Source of the DNA: Neorickettsia sennetsu str. Miyayama
GTDB lineage: Bacteria > Pseudomonadota > Alphaproteobacteria > Rickettsiales > Anaplasmataceae
Assembly: GCF_000013165.1 (NCBI RefSeq)
Contig: NC_007798.1
Coordinates: forward strand, 372,001 to 436,000
Length of the DNA: 64,000 bases
Direction: 5' to 3'
The notes beneath the pieces are model-generated. The model was not told the DNA's origin, made no database searches, and worked only from the letters and a program-made list of their open reading frames with translations. This document shows positions 1 through 8,374 of the stretch, in pieces. Positions within the stretch are counted from its first letter, which is position 1; each line of letters begins with the position of its first letter. A program made the translations under genes and the position numbers.

Positions 1-93
1 GAATTCAAATAGGATTCATTTGTGCATTAATAGGTTTGCTGAAAATTAAAACTTTCCTGAAAAAATGTGCCAAATTTCTTGTAATGCCATTAA

Positions 94-2184
94 ATGAAAA
101 ATTTCAGAAGTGTTTCTAAGGCAAGGTTGTTGTTCTTCCTTTCTGGTTTTTGCCTTGTAGTTCCCACTGCGCTGGATGCGTCGAATCTGAAAAATTATGA
201 TAAATCTGTAACCGAGGGTGGTTATTCGGAGGAGAAAGGTGTGTACTACAAGAAAGTTGCTGCTACAGGTCTTCTGAATAAAGTAGGTACAACTTTTAGT
301 GGATTAAGAAATTCCAAGATTAGTGATGAGAAACGCTTCGTTGACAGAGAAGGTAATGCTATTCAGTTCAATTGTACACCGCACGATTCACGCGGTGATT
401 CTCTCCAGTCAGCAATTCAAGCGGGCAAATCACAAGGCAGAGTATCAGAGCTTGCAAGGAATCTACCTCAAGCGGAAAGGTCAACGTTGAATGCTTATAG
501 GGTTAATGTCTTTGCCCCTGAAAAAGTAGTAACGCAAAGTGATCTAAACAATACAAGTCGTCACACAGTTGGTGCACGCTTTACAGTCACTAACGAGTTT
601 AGTGATTCAAATGGCGGGGCGGTAAGTATGTCAGAGTTTGGGGCTCTTTTGCCGTTGCTGTCCAAAGTGGATAATCTTATTTATATTGATCTTAAATCAA
701 AGTTGTATGATGCCAAAGAAGGTGAGGTTAGTACAGGAATTGTTTTTCGCAGACAAATGTCCCCTTTGCTTACAGGGGGTATAAACGTATTTACAGATGT
801 ACGCTTCTTACCTGAGGGTAATTATAGATGGTATTCGTTAGGCGGGGAGATATTTTTCAAATCTTTCTCTTTAAATGGCAACTACTACCGGTCCAATAAA
901 AAAACGACTATTTCCTCCGTTAAAAGTTTTGAGTTTCATGACCCAGATCCAGGTAAGGCAGTGATTGTGCTTGATGAAAGGGCTGCTGGTAATGGGTATG
1001 ATCTAGGTCTGGGTTTAACTCTTAATAAATATATTAATATTCATGGTAGTGCATTTTTCTTTTACAGTCCTTATAACACGGAGGAGAAATTTTCTGGTTA
1101 TAGGGCTGGCGTAGATCTTTCGCTTTACCTGAATGAGCGCTTTAGTGTGTTGGTATCACCAGAGTTTGTAGCCGATAGTAAAAGGAATAGATTCTTAGTC
1201 AATGTTGGATTTAACTTGCCAGTTGGTAGGGATTACACAAGATTACTAGGACATGTCAGGAGAGATAGAGATATAGTTTTGTTTGATACTAATAATTCCT
1301 ATAATGTTAACTCTGCGTTTTTAGTTGCAGACAAGGAATACCAAGTTGGTAAGTTAATTAAATTTTCTCCGAATGATCAAGATGCTATTAAGAAGCTTAC
1401 CAACAAAACGGAAAATCCTTCTGCTAGTACCGCTGCAAAGAATGAGGAATCTAAAGTAGGCTTGGATCTGTTTCTCATCAGAGATGCTGAAAAAAGTAAA
1501 GAGGTAAGTAGCGAGGGGGTAAATAGCAAAGAGATAAGTCTAACCGAAGGTGCTAAAGAGTTAATGCTTTCAGATGAAACAACATTGAAAGTGTATATAC
1601 CATACTCCGGTGGAGAGAGGATAGTGAATTATTTCATTCCTAAGAGTGAGGTAACGATTAAACTTGGTGGTAAAGATCAGAGTGATAGTACAGGCACGAC
1701 ATACAAATCGTTACTTTTCAACGGTGCAAGAGTAGAGTTAGATGACCCTACTAAATACACCATGGAAGATGTTACATTCAACTCGTGTTTCGTCAGCAGT
1801 AATAAAGAACGCCCATTCCAGGATGACAAAGGCGTACTTCTGATGAACTCTAAATTAGAGTTTTCACATGACAACCTAAAGTCCGCGTTTTACTCAACAA
1901 AGAGTGATACTAAAGACGAAAGACCGGTAGTGAGTTATATACTTAAGAATGTACATATAGAACTACCTAAGGTCGTCCATGATCCAAAGAACCCAGTTAA
2001 GGATGATTTTAAAGCTCTCTTTACAGGTGATCTTGATAAGATGGGCAAAATTGATGTCAAGCTTGCGGGTGAGATCAAAGTAGATACAAAAACCTCAATT
2101 GATGCTAGAAAAAAGGCAGAAGAGGAAGTAAAAGCTCCTGTTTCTGAAGGGAAAGGTAGTGGTGAAGCCAGTTCAGCTGCGTAG
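94..2184 (+). CDS. Secreted protein with inverse-autotransporter-like beta-barrel
   Basis: A 696-residue protein. Residues 1-29 form a signal peptide (basic start, hydrophobic core, likely cleavage after ALDA). Residues about 160-380 alternate aromatic and polar residues in beta-strand fashion, with stretches such as GARFTVTNEF, YSLGGEIFFK and YDLGLGLTL, and resemble the beta-barrel of the intimin/invasin inverse autotransporters. The order signal peptide, N-terminal linker, barrel, then a C-terminal Lys/Glu-rich passenger (about 385-696) is also that of inverse autotransporters, where the passenger is exposed on the surface. This assignment rests on pattern resemblance, not alignment. No good ribosome site precedes the start. 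Convergent with the IscA-like gene, with a hairpin between them. It could instead be an unrelated outer-membrane porin with a soluble tail. Confidence 0.6.
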   Translation: MKNFRSVSKARLLFFLSGFCLVVPTALDASNLKNYDKSVTEGGYSEEKGVYYKKVAATGLLNKVGTTFSGLRNSKISDEKRFVDREGNAIQFNCTPHDSRGDSLQSAIQAGKSQGRVSELARNLPQAERSTLNAYRVNVFAPEKVVTQSDLNNTSRHTVGARFTVTNEFSDSNGGAVSMSEFGALLPLLSKVDNLIYIDLKSKLYDAKEGEVSTGIVFRRQMSPLLTGGINVFTDVRFLPEGNYRWYSLGGEIFFKSFSLNGNYYRSNKKTTISSVKSFEFHDPDPGKAVIVLDERAAGNGYDLGLGLTLNKYINIHGSAFFFYSPYNTEEKFSGYRAGVDLSLYLNERFSVLVSPEFVADSKRNRFLVNVGFNLPVGRDYTRLLGHVRRDRDIVLFDTNNSYNVNSAFLVADKEYQVGKLIKFSPNDQDAIKKLTNKTENPSASTAAKNEESKVGLDLFLIRDAEKSKEVSSEGVNSKEISLTEGAKELMLSDETTLKVYIPYSGGERIVNYFIPKSEVTIKLGGKDQSDSTGTTYKSLLFNGARVELDDPTKYTMEDVTFNSCFVSSNKERPFQDDKGVLLMNSKLEFSHDNLKSAFYSTKSDTKDERPVVSYILKNVHIELPKVVHDPKNPVKDDFKALFTGDLDKMGKIDVKLAGEIKVDTKTSIDARKKAEEEVKAPVSEGKGSGEASSAA

Positions 2185-2281
2185 TAAAGATAGATGAAGT
2201 TTATTCAGTGAGACGCACTAGGGTGAAATTGGTGGCCGAGGAAAACAATGGCACCCACAAGAGCAGGCTTCAGAAAATTTG

Positions 2282-2316
2282 GTGGGGTCTTATCAGTTGA
2301 AGTGATAAGGCCTCAC
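2282..2316. terminator. Hairpin between convergent genes, probable bidirectional terminator
   Basis: A 14-bp stem pairs 2282-2295 with 2303-2316 around a 7-base loop (one G-T and one T-G pair, no mismatch). It lies between the ends of two convergent genes. There is no long T run after it on either strand, so termination strength is uncertain. The rest of 2185-2462 shows no gene. Confidence 0.55.
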
Positions 2317-2462
2317 TTTGTGAGTTTGCTTCTTAATTAATGGTTTTTTTTGATTACTGCTCTTCTATGGGCTAACTGAATTTTGCGCAGTAAGTTGTTG
2401 TTCTTCTTCAGTTATAGGTTTAGGTGGATTGCCTTGGAAATTCATTTTTTTATGAAAGCCTC

Positions 2463-2999
2463 TTAGATGCTAAAGCTGTTTCCGCAACTGCAGGTGGATT
2501 GTGAATTAGGATTTTTTATAACAAACCTTTCTCCGACGAGTTCTCTTACGTAGTCAAGTTTTGCAAAGCGGATCAATTCCAAGGACGCATTATCTATTTC
2601 AAGAATAGTTCTTCCATTCCAGGTAACATAGTATTTTCCTTCTTTGCTTGTGTGAATCATCTCATCTTGAATAGTACCTGTAGGATTTTGGTTATGGTAT
2701 GGTTCACCTTCACTTTGAGAGCGACTTGCTGTGCTACGAGCTGCTTCCACATCACATTTGAAAATCATGCTTTGCTCATGCATGAGGGGATCAGCAGTAT
2801 TTAAAGAATTATTCTCTTTAAAAAGGTTGCGATTTGGACGCAATACTGTCTTATCACAGCTCTTGATCTCGAATTTGTATTCAAAACCATTGCAACCGCC
2901 AGGCTCCACGGTTACGCTTAAACACTCTTCACTTTCTGTAATTGCTAGTATTCTTTTCAGAGCTGCATCAGTGAGTGAGATCTTTTTTTCTGTTTCCAC
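2463..2999 (-). CDS. IscA/HesB-like iron-sulfur assembly protein with a large internal insertion
   Basis: A-type iron-sulfur carrier family: members bind or pass Fe-S clusters to target enzymes in the cytoplasm. The N-terminal third (ISLTDAALKRI, EPGGCNGFEYKF) and the C-terminal third (LDYVRELVGERFVIKNPN, CSCGNSF) match the family, and all three cluster-ligand cysteines are present (Cys36, Cys170, Cys172). Between them, residues about 47-122 are an extra polar segment of about 75 residues not found in the usual 105-120-residue proteins. The start codon is GTG and no strong ribosome site is seen. Function as a Fe-S carrier is inferred from the conserved cysteines; the insertion has no recognised domain. 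Confidence 0.8.
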   Translation of the reverse strand: METEKKISLTDAALKRILAITESEECLSVTVEPGGCNGFEYKFEIKSCDKTVLRPNRNLFKENNSLNTADPLMHEQSMIFKCDVEAARSTASRSQSEGEPYHNQNPTGTIQDEMIHTSKEGKYYVTWNGRTILEIDNASLELIRFAKLDYVRELVGERFVIKNPNSQSTCSCGNSFSI

Positions 3000-3178
3000 T
3001 GGAAGGATAGATGTACCTTATTTAGAACACCCAAGTATAACATTTTTTTTACTTGCAGAATGAAGCTTACATTGTTCAAGGTTTTAGAGTTGGATTTTTT
3101 TTACAAGCGATGGTTTCAAATGATGCGGACGTGATTTTGTATTAGCAATAATGGAAAACGGATGTACCAAATGAATGC

Positions 3179-3367
3179 TTAGAAGCGATATCTCTTGCTA
3201 TAGAGTATATGAAGATTTACTTAATTGCATAGTTAATTTGATTAATGTAGTTCCATAGACGGGGTGTTATCTATTTAGAAGCAATATCTTTTGCTATAGA
3301 CTATACGAAGATTTCCTTAGTTGGGTAGTTGATTTAGCCAACGTACTTCATAGGTAGAATGTTATCT
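3179..3367. repeat. Tandem imperfect direct repeat, two ~95 bp copies, ending in the dgt start
   Basis: Copy 1 is about 3179-3275 and copy 2 about 3276-3367. They share blocks such as TTAGAAGC, TTGCTATAGA, GAAGATTT and TGTTATCT in the same order with scattered substitutions. Copy 2 carries the dgt ATG (3359); at the same place copy 1 has GTG. TTGCTATAGA in each copy resembles an extended -10 promoter element, so the promoter region of dgt may be duplicated. 3000-3178 upstream holds no gene that I can support. Confidence 0.75.
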
Positions 3368-4516
3368 TCATATTCGTCATTTCCAGAAAGGTCTAAGGGA
3401 AGGTTATTTTTAGAAAAAGAGGATCCTCAGCGTGATTGTTATCAGAGGGACAGGGATAGGTTGATACATTCTTCAGCTTTTAGACGCTTGATGTATAAAA
3501 CCCAGGTCTTCAGCCATTGTGGTGATGATCATTATAGGACCCGTCTTACGCATAGTCTCGAGGTGGCGCAAATTGCGCGCTCCATTGCTAGGCTTCTTGG
3601 GCTTAATGAAGATTTAACAGAAACCATAGCACTGGCTCATGATATAGGGCATCCACCGTTTGCACATATAGGTGAGGAAGCTCTTCAGGAAGTTGCAGCT
3701 GAACACTATAGATTTGAGCACAATGCTCAGGTTCTGAGGATCTTAGGAGAGTTCGAGCATCAGTATATGGATTTTGACGGGCTCAATCTGACTTGGGAAA
3801 CGATAGAAGGTTTGGCGAAGCATAATGGTCCGATACAGGAGCCGCACCAAATAATAGAAGAGTATAACGGATTGCTTGATCTAGAGCTTAACAAGCAACC
3901 TTCCTTGGAGGCTCAAATAGTATCGTTAGCTGATGATATCGCTTACAGCTCGCATGATATAGATGATGGGCTTTTATCTGGTGTGATCACTTACCAAGAT
4001 TTACGACATTTACCCATCATAGGGGAGAATATTTTAAAATTCGAAAAGACTTTTCCTGAGGCAAGTAAGAGTCAGGTGATGTATAAGGCTCGGAGGCGAA
4101 TGATAAGGTTTCTGATTTATGATGTAGTTGATGTAGCGCGGGAAAATATAAAGCGTTATCTGCTAAAAACTGTGGACGACATAAGAGAGTTGGGATTCCC
4201 GGCTGCAAACTTTTCAGAGAAAGTAGGCAAGGAGATGAAGGAAATTAAGGCGTTCCTGTATAATAATCTCTACTTTTACTACAGTATAAGAAAGAGCAGG
4301 GTAAAACTTAAAAGAATAGTAAAAGAATTATTTGAAGTTTTTTTCCACGACCCTCAGTGTCTACCGAAAGATTACTATGAAAGGTTCCGTATAGCTGACT
4401 CCATGAACAAAAAAGCTCAGTTGGTGTGCGATTTTATTGCGAATTTAACTGATAGTTCCGCAATTAGAGAACACAGACAATTCTTTAGTACCTGTGTCCT
4501 AGAGCGAGATTACTGA
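3359..4516 (+). CDS. dgt: Deoxyguanosinetriphosphate triphosphohydrolase-like protein
   Basis: HD-superfamily dNTPase of 385 residues; the family splits dGTP (or other dNTPs) to the deoxynucleoside and triphosphate and so adjusts dNTP pools. The HD signature is complete: His in TRLTHSLEVAQIAR, then the metal pair in ALAHDIGHPPFAH, and a later Asp in SLADDIAYSSHDIDD. The N-terminal QRDRDR..HSSAFRRL..KTQV motif is typical of the bacterial dGTPase group. Length is normal. recO follows 54 bp downstream on the same strand. Its start codon lies inside the second copy of a tandem repeat, which probably also carries its promoter. Substrate preference cannot be read from sequence. Confidence 0.93.
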   Translation: MLSSYSSFPERSKGRLFLEKEDPQRDCYQRDRDRLIHSSAFRRLMYKTQVFSHCGDDHYRTRLTHSLEVAQIARSIARLLGLNEDLTETIALAHDIGHPPFAHIGEEALQEVAAEHYRFEHNAQVLRILGEFEHQYMDFDGLNLTWETIEGLAKHNGPIQEPHQIIEEYNGLLDLELNKQPSLEAQIVSLADDIAYSSHDIDDGLLSGVITYQDLRHLPIIGENILKFEKTFPEASKSQVMYKARRRMIRFLIYDVVDVARENIKRYLLKTVDDIRELGFPAANFSEKVGKEMKEIKAFLYNNLYFYYSIRKSRVKLKRIVKELFEVFFHDPQCLPKDYYERFRIADSMNKKAQLVCDFIANLTDSSAIREHRQFFSTCVLERDY

Positions 4517-4570
4517 TTTCTTTTCCGCTGAATAGGTAACAATTTCTAGTTAGTAGTTGGTGATAAATCA

Positions 4571-5284
4571 ATGCAGTGGGAGAATGAAGGTATAGTTTTA
4601 TCGAATAAAGGACTCGTCGAAAACAAAGCCGTAACAACTTTGTTTACTAAGGACTATGGGTTAAAACGGGGTTTATGTAGTAGGAAGACAACAATTGATG
4701 TGGGAAACGTAGTCTACTGTAGATGGAGTGGTCGATTGGAAGTACAGTTGGGCTACTTCAGAGTGGAAGTGAAAGAGATAATTTCTCCGTTTTTGTTTAC
4801 CGATTATAAAAAATTGAAGCTCCTTAATGCAGTTCTAAGTATTTTGCTTAAGGTTCTTCCAGAGAATGAACCACAGAAGGAAATTTATAAAACATTTATC
4901 CAGTTGTTACAGGCATTTAAGTCGAACACCCTTTGTTATTATAGGCAGTATATAGAAATGGACTTGTCAATATTACAGTATTTGGGGTTTCAATTGGATT
5001 TGTCTCGTTGTGCAGTAACTGGAGAAACAAAAGATTTATTCTATATTTCTCCAAAAACTGGTAGAGCTGTCACGAAAGCGGTCGGTGAAGCATACAAGGA
5101 TAAACTACTTCTGTTACCACCATCACTATATAAAATTGCTAATGGCTTATCGATTGAGGAGATATCTCAGGAAGAGTTCTTGGATTGTATCAGAGTCACA
5201 ACTTTTTTTCTTCGTGCATTTCTGTTTCTCTTGCTGCATTTGGACCTTCCATTTCATAGAAAGGTTGTATTAAATGGGATATGA
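4571..5284 (+). CDS. recO: DNA repair protein RecO
   Basis: RecO of 237 residues, the usual length. It works with RecF and RecR to load RecA on SSB-coated single-stranded DNA during gap repair. The N-terminal OB-fold begins MQWENEGIVLSNKGLVENKAV, which matches the family pattern of an opening strand followed by E..A and a T.. YG segment (FTKDYGLKRGLCS). The helical C-terminal part contains LGFQLDLSRCAVTG and a phenylalanine-rich last helix. It follows dgt closely on the same strand, so the two may be co-transcribed. The zinc cysteines of some RecO proteins are incomplete here, as in many alphaproteobacteria. Confidence 0.85.
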   Translation: MQWENEGIVLSNKGLVENKAVTTLFTKDYGLKRGLCSRKTTIDVGNVVYCRWSGRLEVQLGYFRVEVKEIISPFLFTDYKKLKLLNAVLSILLKVLPENEPQKEIYKTFIQLLQAFKSNTLCYYRQYIEMDLSILQYLGFQLDLSRCAVTGETKDLFYISPKTGRAVTKAVGEAYKDKLLLLPPSLYKIANGLSIEEISQEEFLDCIRVTTFFLRAFLFLLLHLDLPFHRKVVLNGI

Positions 5285-5324
5285 GCATTTTTTTAGCTTT
5301 CACGCAAGTTGTGCATAGGAGGAT

Positions 5325-5450
5325 ATGAAAATGTATAGTGTTTCAAAGGCGTATTTGGTGATCGTGAGTGCTTTTTATAGAGTCTGTATCCTTAATAAGA
5401 GGAGCCACCATCAGAAGAGCAATATGTGTATAATTGAGGTTAGCAGTTGA
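5325..5450 (+). CDS. Possible small protein upstream of ssrA
   Basis: A perfect AGGAGG at 5317-5322 precedes ATG codons at 5325 and 5331; the second has the better 8-base spacing and would give a 39-residue protein (41 from the first). The product starts with a mildly hydrophobic stretch (AYLVIVSAFYRV) followed by a basic, histidine-containing part. No family is recognised. Its last codons overlap the -35 box of the ssrA promoter. The strong ribosome site is the only real support, so this could be chance. Confidence 0.35.
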   Translation: MKMYSVSKAYLVIVSAFYRVCILNKRSHHQKSNMCIIEVSS

Positions 5451-5475
5451 AGTTATTGCGTTTGTTTGATACGAT
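5447..5475 (+). promoter_or_regulatory. Sigma70-type promoter of ssrA
   Basis: TTGAAG (5447-5452) and TACGAT (5470-5475) are separated by 17 bases. The predicted start of transcription, about 5482, coincides with the first base of the tmRNA acceptor piece inferred from pairing. Confidence 0.55.
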
Positions 5476-5481
5476 AAGCGG

Positions 5482-5760
5482 CGCGCTGTTTTGCGCTATG
5501 ACAATAAATGGTTTTTCGTAATAGGTATCTTGGACCCGAAGGCGGAGTTCGGCACCTCCACCGTTTTGCGGGGGTGATTTAGTTTCGACAGGTATTAAAG
5601 GCTAAACTTTTGTTCGGTTGAGTGATCCCGTGATTCACAACACTTTTTATAAGTGCAAACGACAATTTTGAAGCTGGTTCTGCTGAATATGCAGTAGCTG
5701 CCTAGTTTATAGGTAGTACAGCGCGGTTTGGGGCGGCCGGTCAACAGAACTGCCCCAGTT
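5482..5760 (+). ncRNA. ssrA: Permuted two-piece tmRNA
   Basis: Transfer-messenger RNA, which frees stalled ribosomes and tags the unfinished protein for proteolysis. As in other alphaproteobacteria the gene is circularly permuted. The acceptor piece comes first: CACCTCC at 5553-5559, then A and CC of the CCA end. Seven bases later the coding piece begins with GGGGGTG (5570-5576), which pairs with CACCTCC as the 7-bp acceptor stem, followed by the conserved GATTTAGTTTCGACA. The tag frame runs from 5655 to the TAG at 5703-5705 and encodes ANDNFEAGSAEYAVAA. CGCGCTGT (5482-5489) pairs perfectly with ACAGCGCG (5718-5725), which would hold the two processed pieces together. A GC hairpin near 5731-5756 closes the 3' end. 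Exact ends are estimates. Confidence 0.92.
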
Positions 5761-5766
5761 TTATTT

Positions 5767-6228
5767 ATGAAAGAGATTAAGTATAAAGCACTGGTGAATG
5801 CCGCGATGCTCGGCATTGTTCGCTCTGTAATGAAGGACGTCTCTGCTGGAGAAGCGGCGAATTTTTTCATTACTTTCTCTACGCGAAATACCTCTTTGTC
5901 GGATGGGCTGAAGAAAAAATATCCGCGTGAGATGAGCATTATTTTGCAAAACCAATTTAGTGATTTGCAAGTTTCTTATGAGAAGTTCAGCGTGGTACTC
6001 AGTTTCTCAGGTGTTGAGGAGTGCATTACTGTGCCCTTTTCGTCGATCTTGTACTTTCTTGATAGGGAGTGCAATTTTGCTTTGGAATTTCATGATTTAG
6101 CCAGCGAGGGTAGTGTAGATGAAGTTGATTTTTGTAATGCTGGTGGTGCTTATGTTCCTGGGACCAATGCTAAGGGGGAGCAACAGGGGAAGATAATAGA
6201 TATTACTAATATGCTAAAGAAGAAATAG
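5767..6228 (+). CDS. sspB: ClpXP adaptor SspB, alphaproteobacterial type
   Basis: SspB-alpha binds tmRNA-tagged proteins and hands them to the ClpXP protease. The match is clear over the folded domain: the LGIVRSVMKDV helix, HFFI-like FFITFSTR, YPREMSIILQNQF.DL and VPFSSILYFLDRECNFALEFH. The tail (about residues 108-153) is low in structure and ends in a hydrophobic/basic IIDITNMLKKK, where SspB proteins carry their ClpX-docking motif. I chose ATG 5767 (153 residues); the in-frame ATG at 5728 lies inside the tmRNA gene. The gene directly follows ssrA, so the tag and its adaptor sit side by side and may be read from one promoter. Confidence 0.9.
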   Translation: MKEIKYKALVNAAMLGIVRSVMKDVSAGEAANFFITFSTRNTSLSDGLKKKYPREMSIILQNQFSDLQVSYEKFSVVLSFSGVEECITVPFSSILYFLDRECNFALEFHDLASEGSVDEVDFCNAGGAYVPGTNAKGEQQGKIIDITNMLKKK

Positions 6229-6408
6229 CTCCTGTGCGTATTTGTTGCGAGAGATTTAAAATTATACGGTTTTTTCCCCTGCCTTGTTTATTTTTGCTTT
6301 GTTTGCTGGAGCTTGTACGGCTGACATAAAAAAGGCGAGTTGTGATTGCGTAAGTTGAATTCTGGATTGGCAGGGTAGTATGAAAGTTTGCATTGGTTTT
6401 AGCTCTCT

Positions 6409-7782
6409 ATGTACGATGTTATAGTAGTTGGTGGTGGTCCGGCCGGGTATCCTGCAGCGATTCGGGCGAGTAGGAGTGGTCTTAAGGTTGCGCTTGTTGA
6501 AAAAAATAAGTTGGGAGGGGTGTGCCTCAATTGCGGGTGTATCCCAACTAAAGCTCTTTTGCACATTGCAGAGAAGTACCATTTTGTAAAAACTGGAGCA
6601 GCTGAGCTAGGTATAAATGTTTCCAATGTTTTTCTTACCTTTAGTAGTGCTATCGCGTATGCTCAAGAGAAAATTAAAAAACTTGCTGCTGGTGTTTCCT
6701 ACCTTATGAAGAAAAATAAGGTAGAGCTTTTTTATTCTAGTGGAAGAATTTTGCCTGGTAAGCAAGTCAAGTTAGAGGATTTAGGTAAGACTATAAGTGC
6801 AAAAAACATTATTCTCGCAACCGGGAGCACTCCAAAAGAGATTACGGGTCTGGAATATGACCATGAGCTGATTTGGAATTACAATGATGCAATGACGGCA
6901 ACTAAAATGCCTAAATCGTTGTTGGTAGTTGGAGCTGGCGCGATAGGTGTTGAATTTGCGTGCATTTATAATGTTTTTGGTAGTAAGGTGACGGTCATAG
7001 AAATGCAGAACCAGATCCTTCCAGCTGAGGATACTGAAATCAGTAATCTTGCCGAAGCTGCGTTTAAAGAAAGTGGAATCACTATACGGAAAGGTACTAC
7101 TATTCAGTCCTTAAAGAAGGATAAAGATAAGGTTCTTGTAACATTAAGCGACGGAACTAACCTAGAGGTTGAAAGAATTTTGGTTGCAGGTGGCGTAGAG
7201 GCGAGCTCTCAGAATCTTGGTCTTGAACAGATTCCTACGATAAGGATGAATAAGGGTTTTGTTTCTGTTGACAAGTACTGTGAAACAGGCGAGCCTGGTG
7301 TATACGCAATTGGTGACTTAAGGGGCTTTCCTTGTGTCGCTCACAAGGCAATATATGATGCGTATGTTTGTACGGCAAAGATAGCGGGAAAAGAACCTGT
7401 TCCTCTAGAAATGGATAGTATTCCTAGTTGTATTTATTCCTTTCCTTCAATTGCAAGTGTTGGTTTGACAGAAGAGGCCGCTATAAGAATGGGTCATAAA
7501 GTGAAAATAGGCCGTGCAAAAGCTGAAGGAAACGGAAAGTCAGTTGTACTTGGTAAGGATAAAGGTTTGGTCAAAACAGTCTTTGATGCCAAAACAGGGG
7601 AACTTCTGGGAGCACACATAATTGGTTATGAAGCTACGGAGATTCTGAATGGTTACATTATTGCAAAAGCCTCGGAGGCAACTGTTGAAAGCCTGAAGGC
7701 TGTTGTTTTTCCCCACCCAACTATTTCTGAGATGATGTATGAGGCAGTACTAGCAGCGGACAATGAGGAAGTCCATTCGTAA
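6409..7782 (+). CDS. lpdA: Dihydrolipoyl dehydrogenase (E3)
   Basis: FAD-dependent disulfide oxidoreductase of 457 residues that reoxidises the lipoyl groups of 2-oxoacid dehydrogenase complexes with NAD. Visible in order: the N-terminal FAD fold (VIVVGGGPAGYPAAIRA), the redox-active disulfide in GGVCLNCGCIPTK (the CxxxxC type), the NAD-binding fold (SLLVVGAGAIGVEFA), the second FAD motif (GVYAIGDL), and the C-terminal dimer domain with the catalytic His-Glu pair in FPHPTISEMMYEA. Length and all catalytic residues are normal. It is read alone, about 180 bp after sspB. Rickettsiales usually have two lpdA genes; which complex this one serves is not visible. Confidence 0.95.
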   Translation: MYDVIVVGGGPAGYPAAIRASRSGLKVALVEKNKLGGVCLNCGCIPTKALLHIAEKYHFVKTGAAELGINVSNVFLTFSSAIAYAQEKIKKLAAGVSYLMKKNKVELFYSSGRILPGKQVKLEDLGKTISAKNIILATGSTPKEITGLEYDHELIWNYNDAMTATKMPKSLLVVGAGAIGVEFACIYNVFGSKVTVIEMQNQILPAEDTEISNLAEAAFKESGITIRKGTTIQSLKKDKDKVLVTLSDGTNLEVERILVAGGVEASSQNLGLEQIPTIRMNKGFVSVDKYCETGEPGVYAIGDLRGFPCVAHKAIYDAYVCTAKIAGKEPVPLEMDSIPSCIYSFPSIASVGLTEEAAIRMGHKVKIGRAKAEGNGKSVVLGKDKGLVKTVFDAKTGELLGAHIIGYEATEILNGYIIAKASEATVESLKAVVFPHPTISEMMYEAVLAADNEEVHS

Positions 7783-7862
7783 AGTACAACTTGCTATTTT
7801 CTGCGGTAGATATATCACTTCATTTATGCTGTCTTTTTAGAAAGTAGGTTCAGTATAAGTAA

Positions 7863-8216
7863 ATGTTGCAGGGGTTATCTCGCAGATCAGTAAATGATTT
7901 AGTAGGCCGTTTAGCAGAGATGATAGTGGCTCTACATCTCTCGATTAAGGGATATATGCTCCTGTGTAGACGTTATAGGAATCCACATTGTGAACTTGAT
8001 TTAGTCTGTATCAAGCATGGAGTTTTGCTTTTTGTAGAGGTGAAATTTCGGAGTTCGCTGCAAGTACTCGAAACCATGGTCGATTACAGCCGTATGGAAA
8101 AGATGTATCCAGCTTCTGAGAGTTTTTGTAGTGAGTTTCAGTTGTACTACTGCCTTGAAAGAGTCTTTAAAGTCTTTCTTGTAACCCCTTCAGTAATACA
8201 AGTTATAACGCTATAA
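7863..8216 (+). CDS. YraN/UPF0102 family nuclease-like protein
   Basis: A 117-residue member of the UPF0102 (YraN) family, a small Holliday-junction-resolvase-like PD-(D/E)xK fold of uncertain role. The family signature is present: GRLAEMIVALHLSIKGY, then RRYRNPHCELDLVC with the E-x-D pair, and the VEVKFR strand carrying the E-x-K catalytic pair. Length is normal. It ends 158 bp from the convergent mgtE. It may act in DNA processing, but this is known only by fold. Confidence 0.85.
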   Translation: MLQGLSRRSVNDLVGRLAEMIVALHLSIKGYMLLCRRYRNPHCELDLVCIKHGVLLFVEVKFRSSLQVLETMVDYSRMEKMYPASESFCSEFQLYYCLERVFKVFLVTPSVIQVITL

Positions 8217-8374
8217 GCAGCTGCGTATAGGTGCTAGCTTTTATTCATATTTTTTTGTGTGCTATCCGATTCTGGGTTGTTAGGTGAGAATTTGAAAATT
8301 TCGCAATTTCTCTAAGTAGATGAGACGATCATCGGAGATAGAGGATAAGGATTTGTAGGGTTCTTACCTTCCAG

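Noticed and set aside
2731-3063. Plus-strand 110-codon frame
   Set aside because: Complement of the IscA-like gene, without a ribosome site or a recognised domain.
5728-5766. Upstream start of SspB
   Set aside because: It lies inside the tmRNA 3' hairpin region; ATG 5767 gives the family start.
5595-5970. Minus-strand frames over tmRNA and sspB
   Set aside because: They overlap the tmRNA coding piece and sspB on the other strand and have no family resemblance.
6266-6358. Short frame before lpdA with a lipobox-like ALFAGAC
   Set aside because: No start codon with a ribosome site is available before the hydrophobic stretch, so it is at most a remnant of a small lipoprotein.
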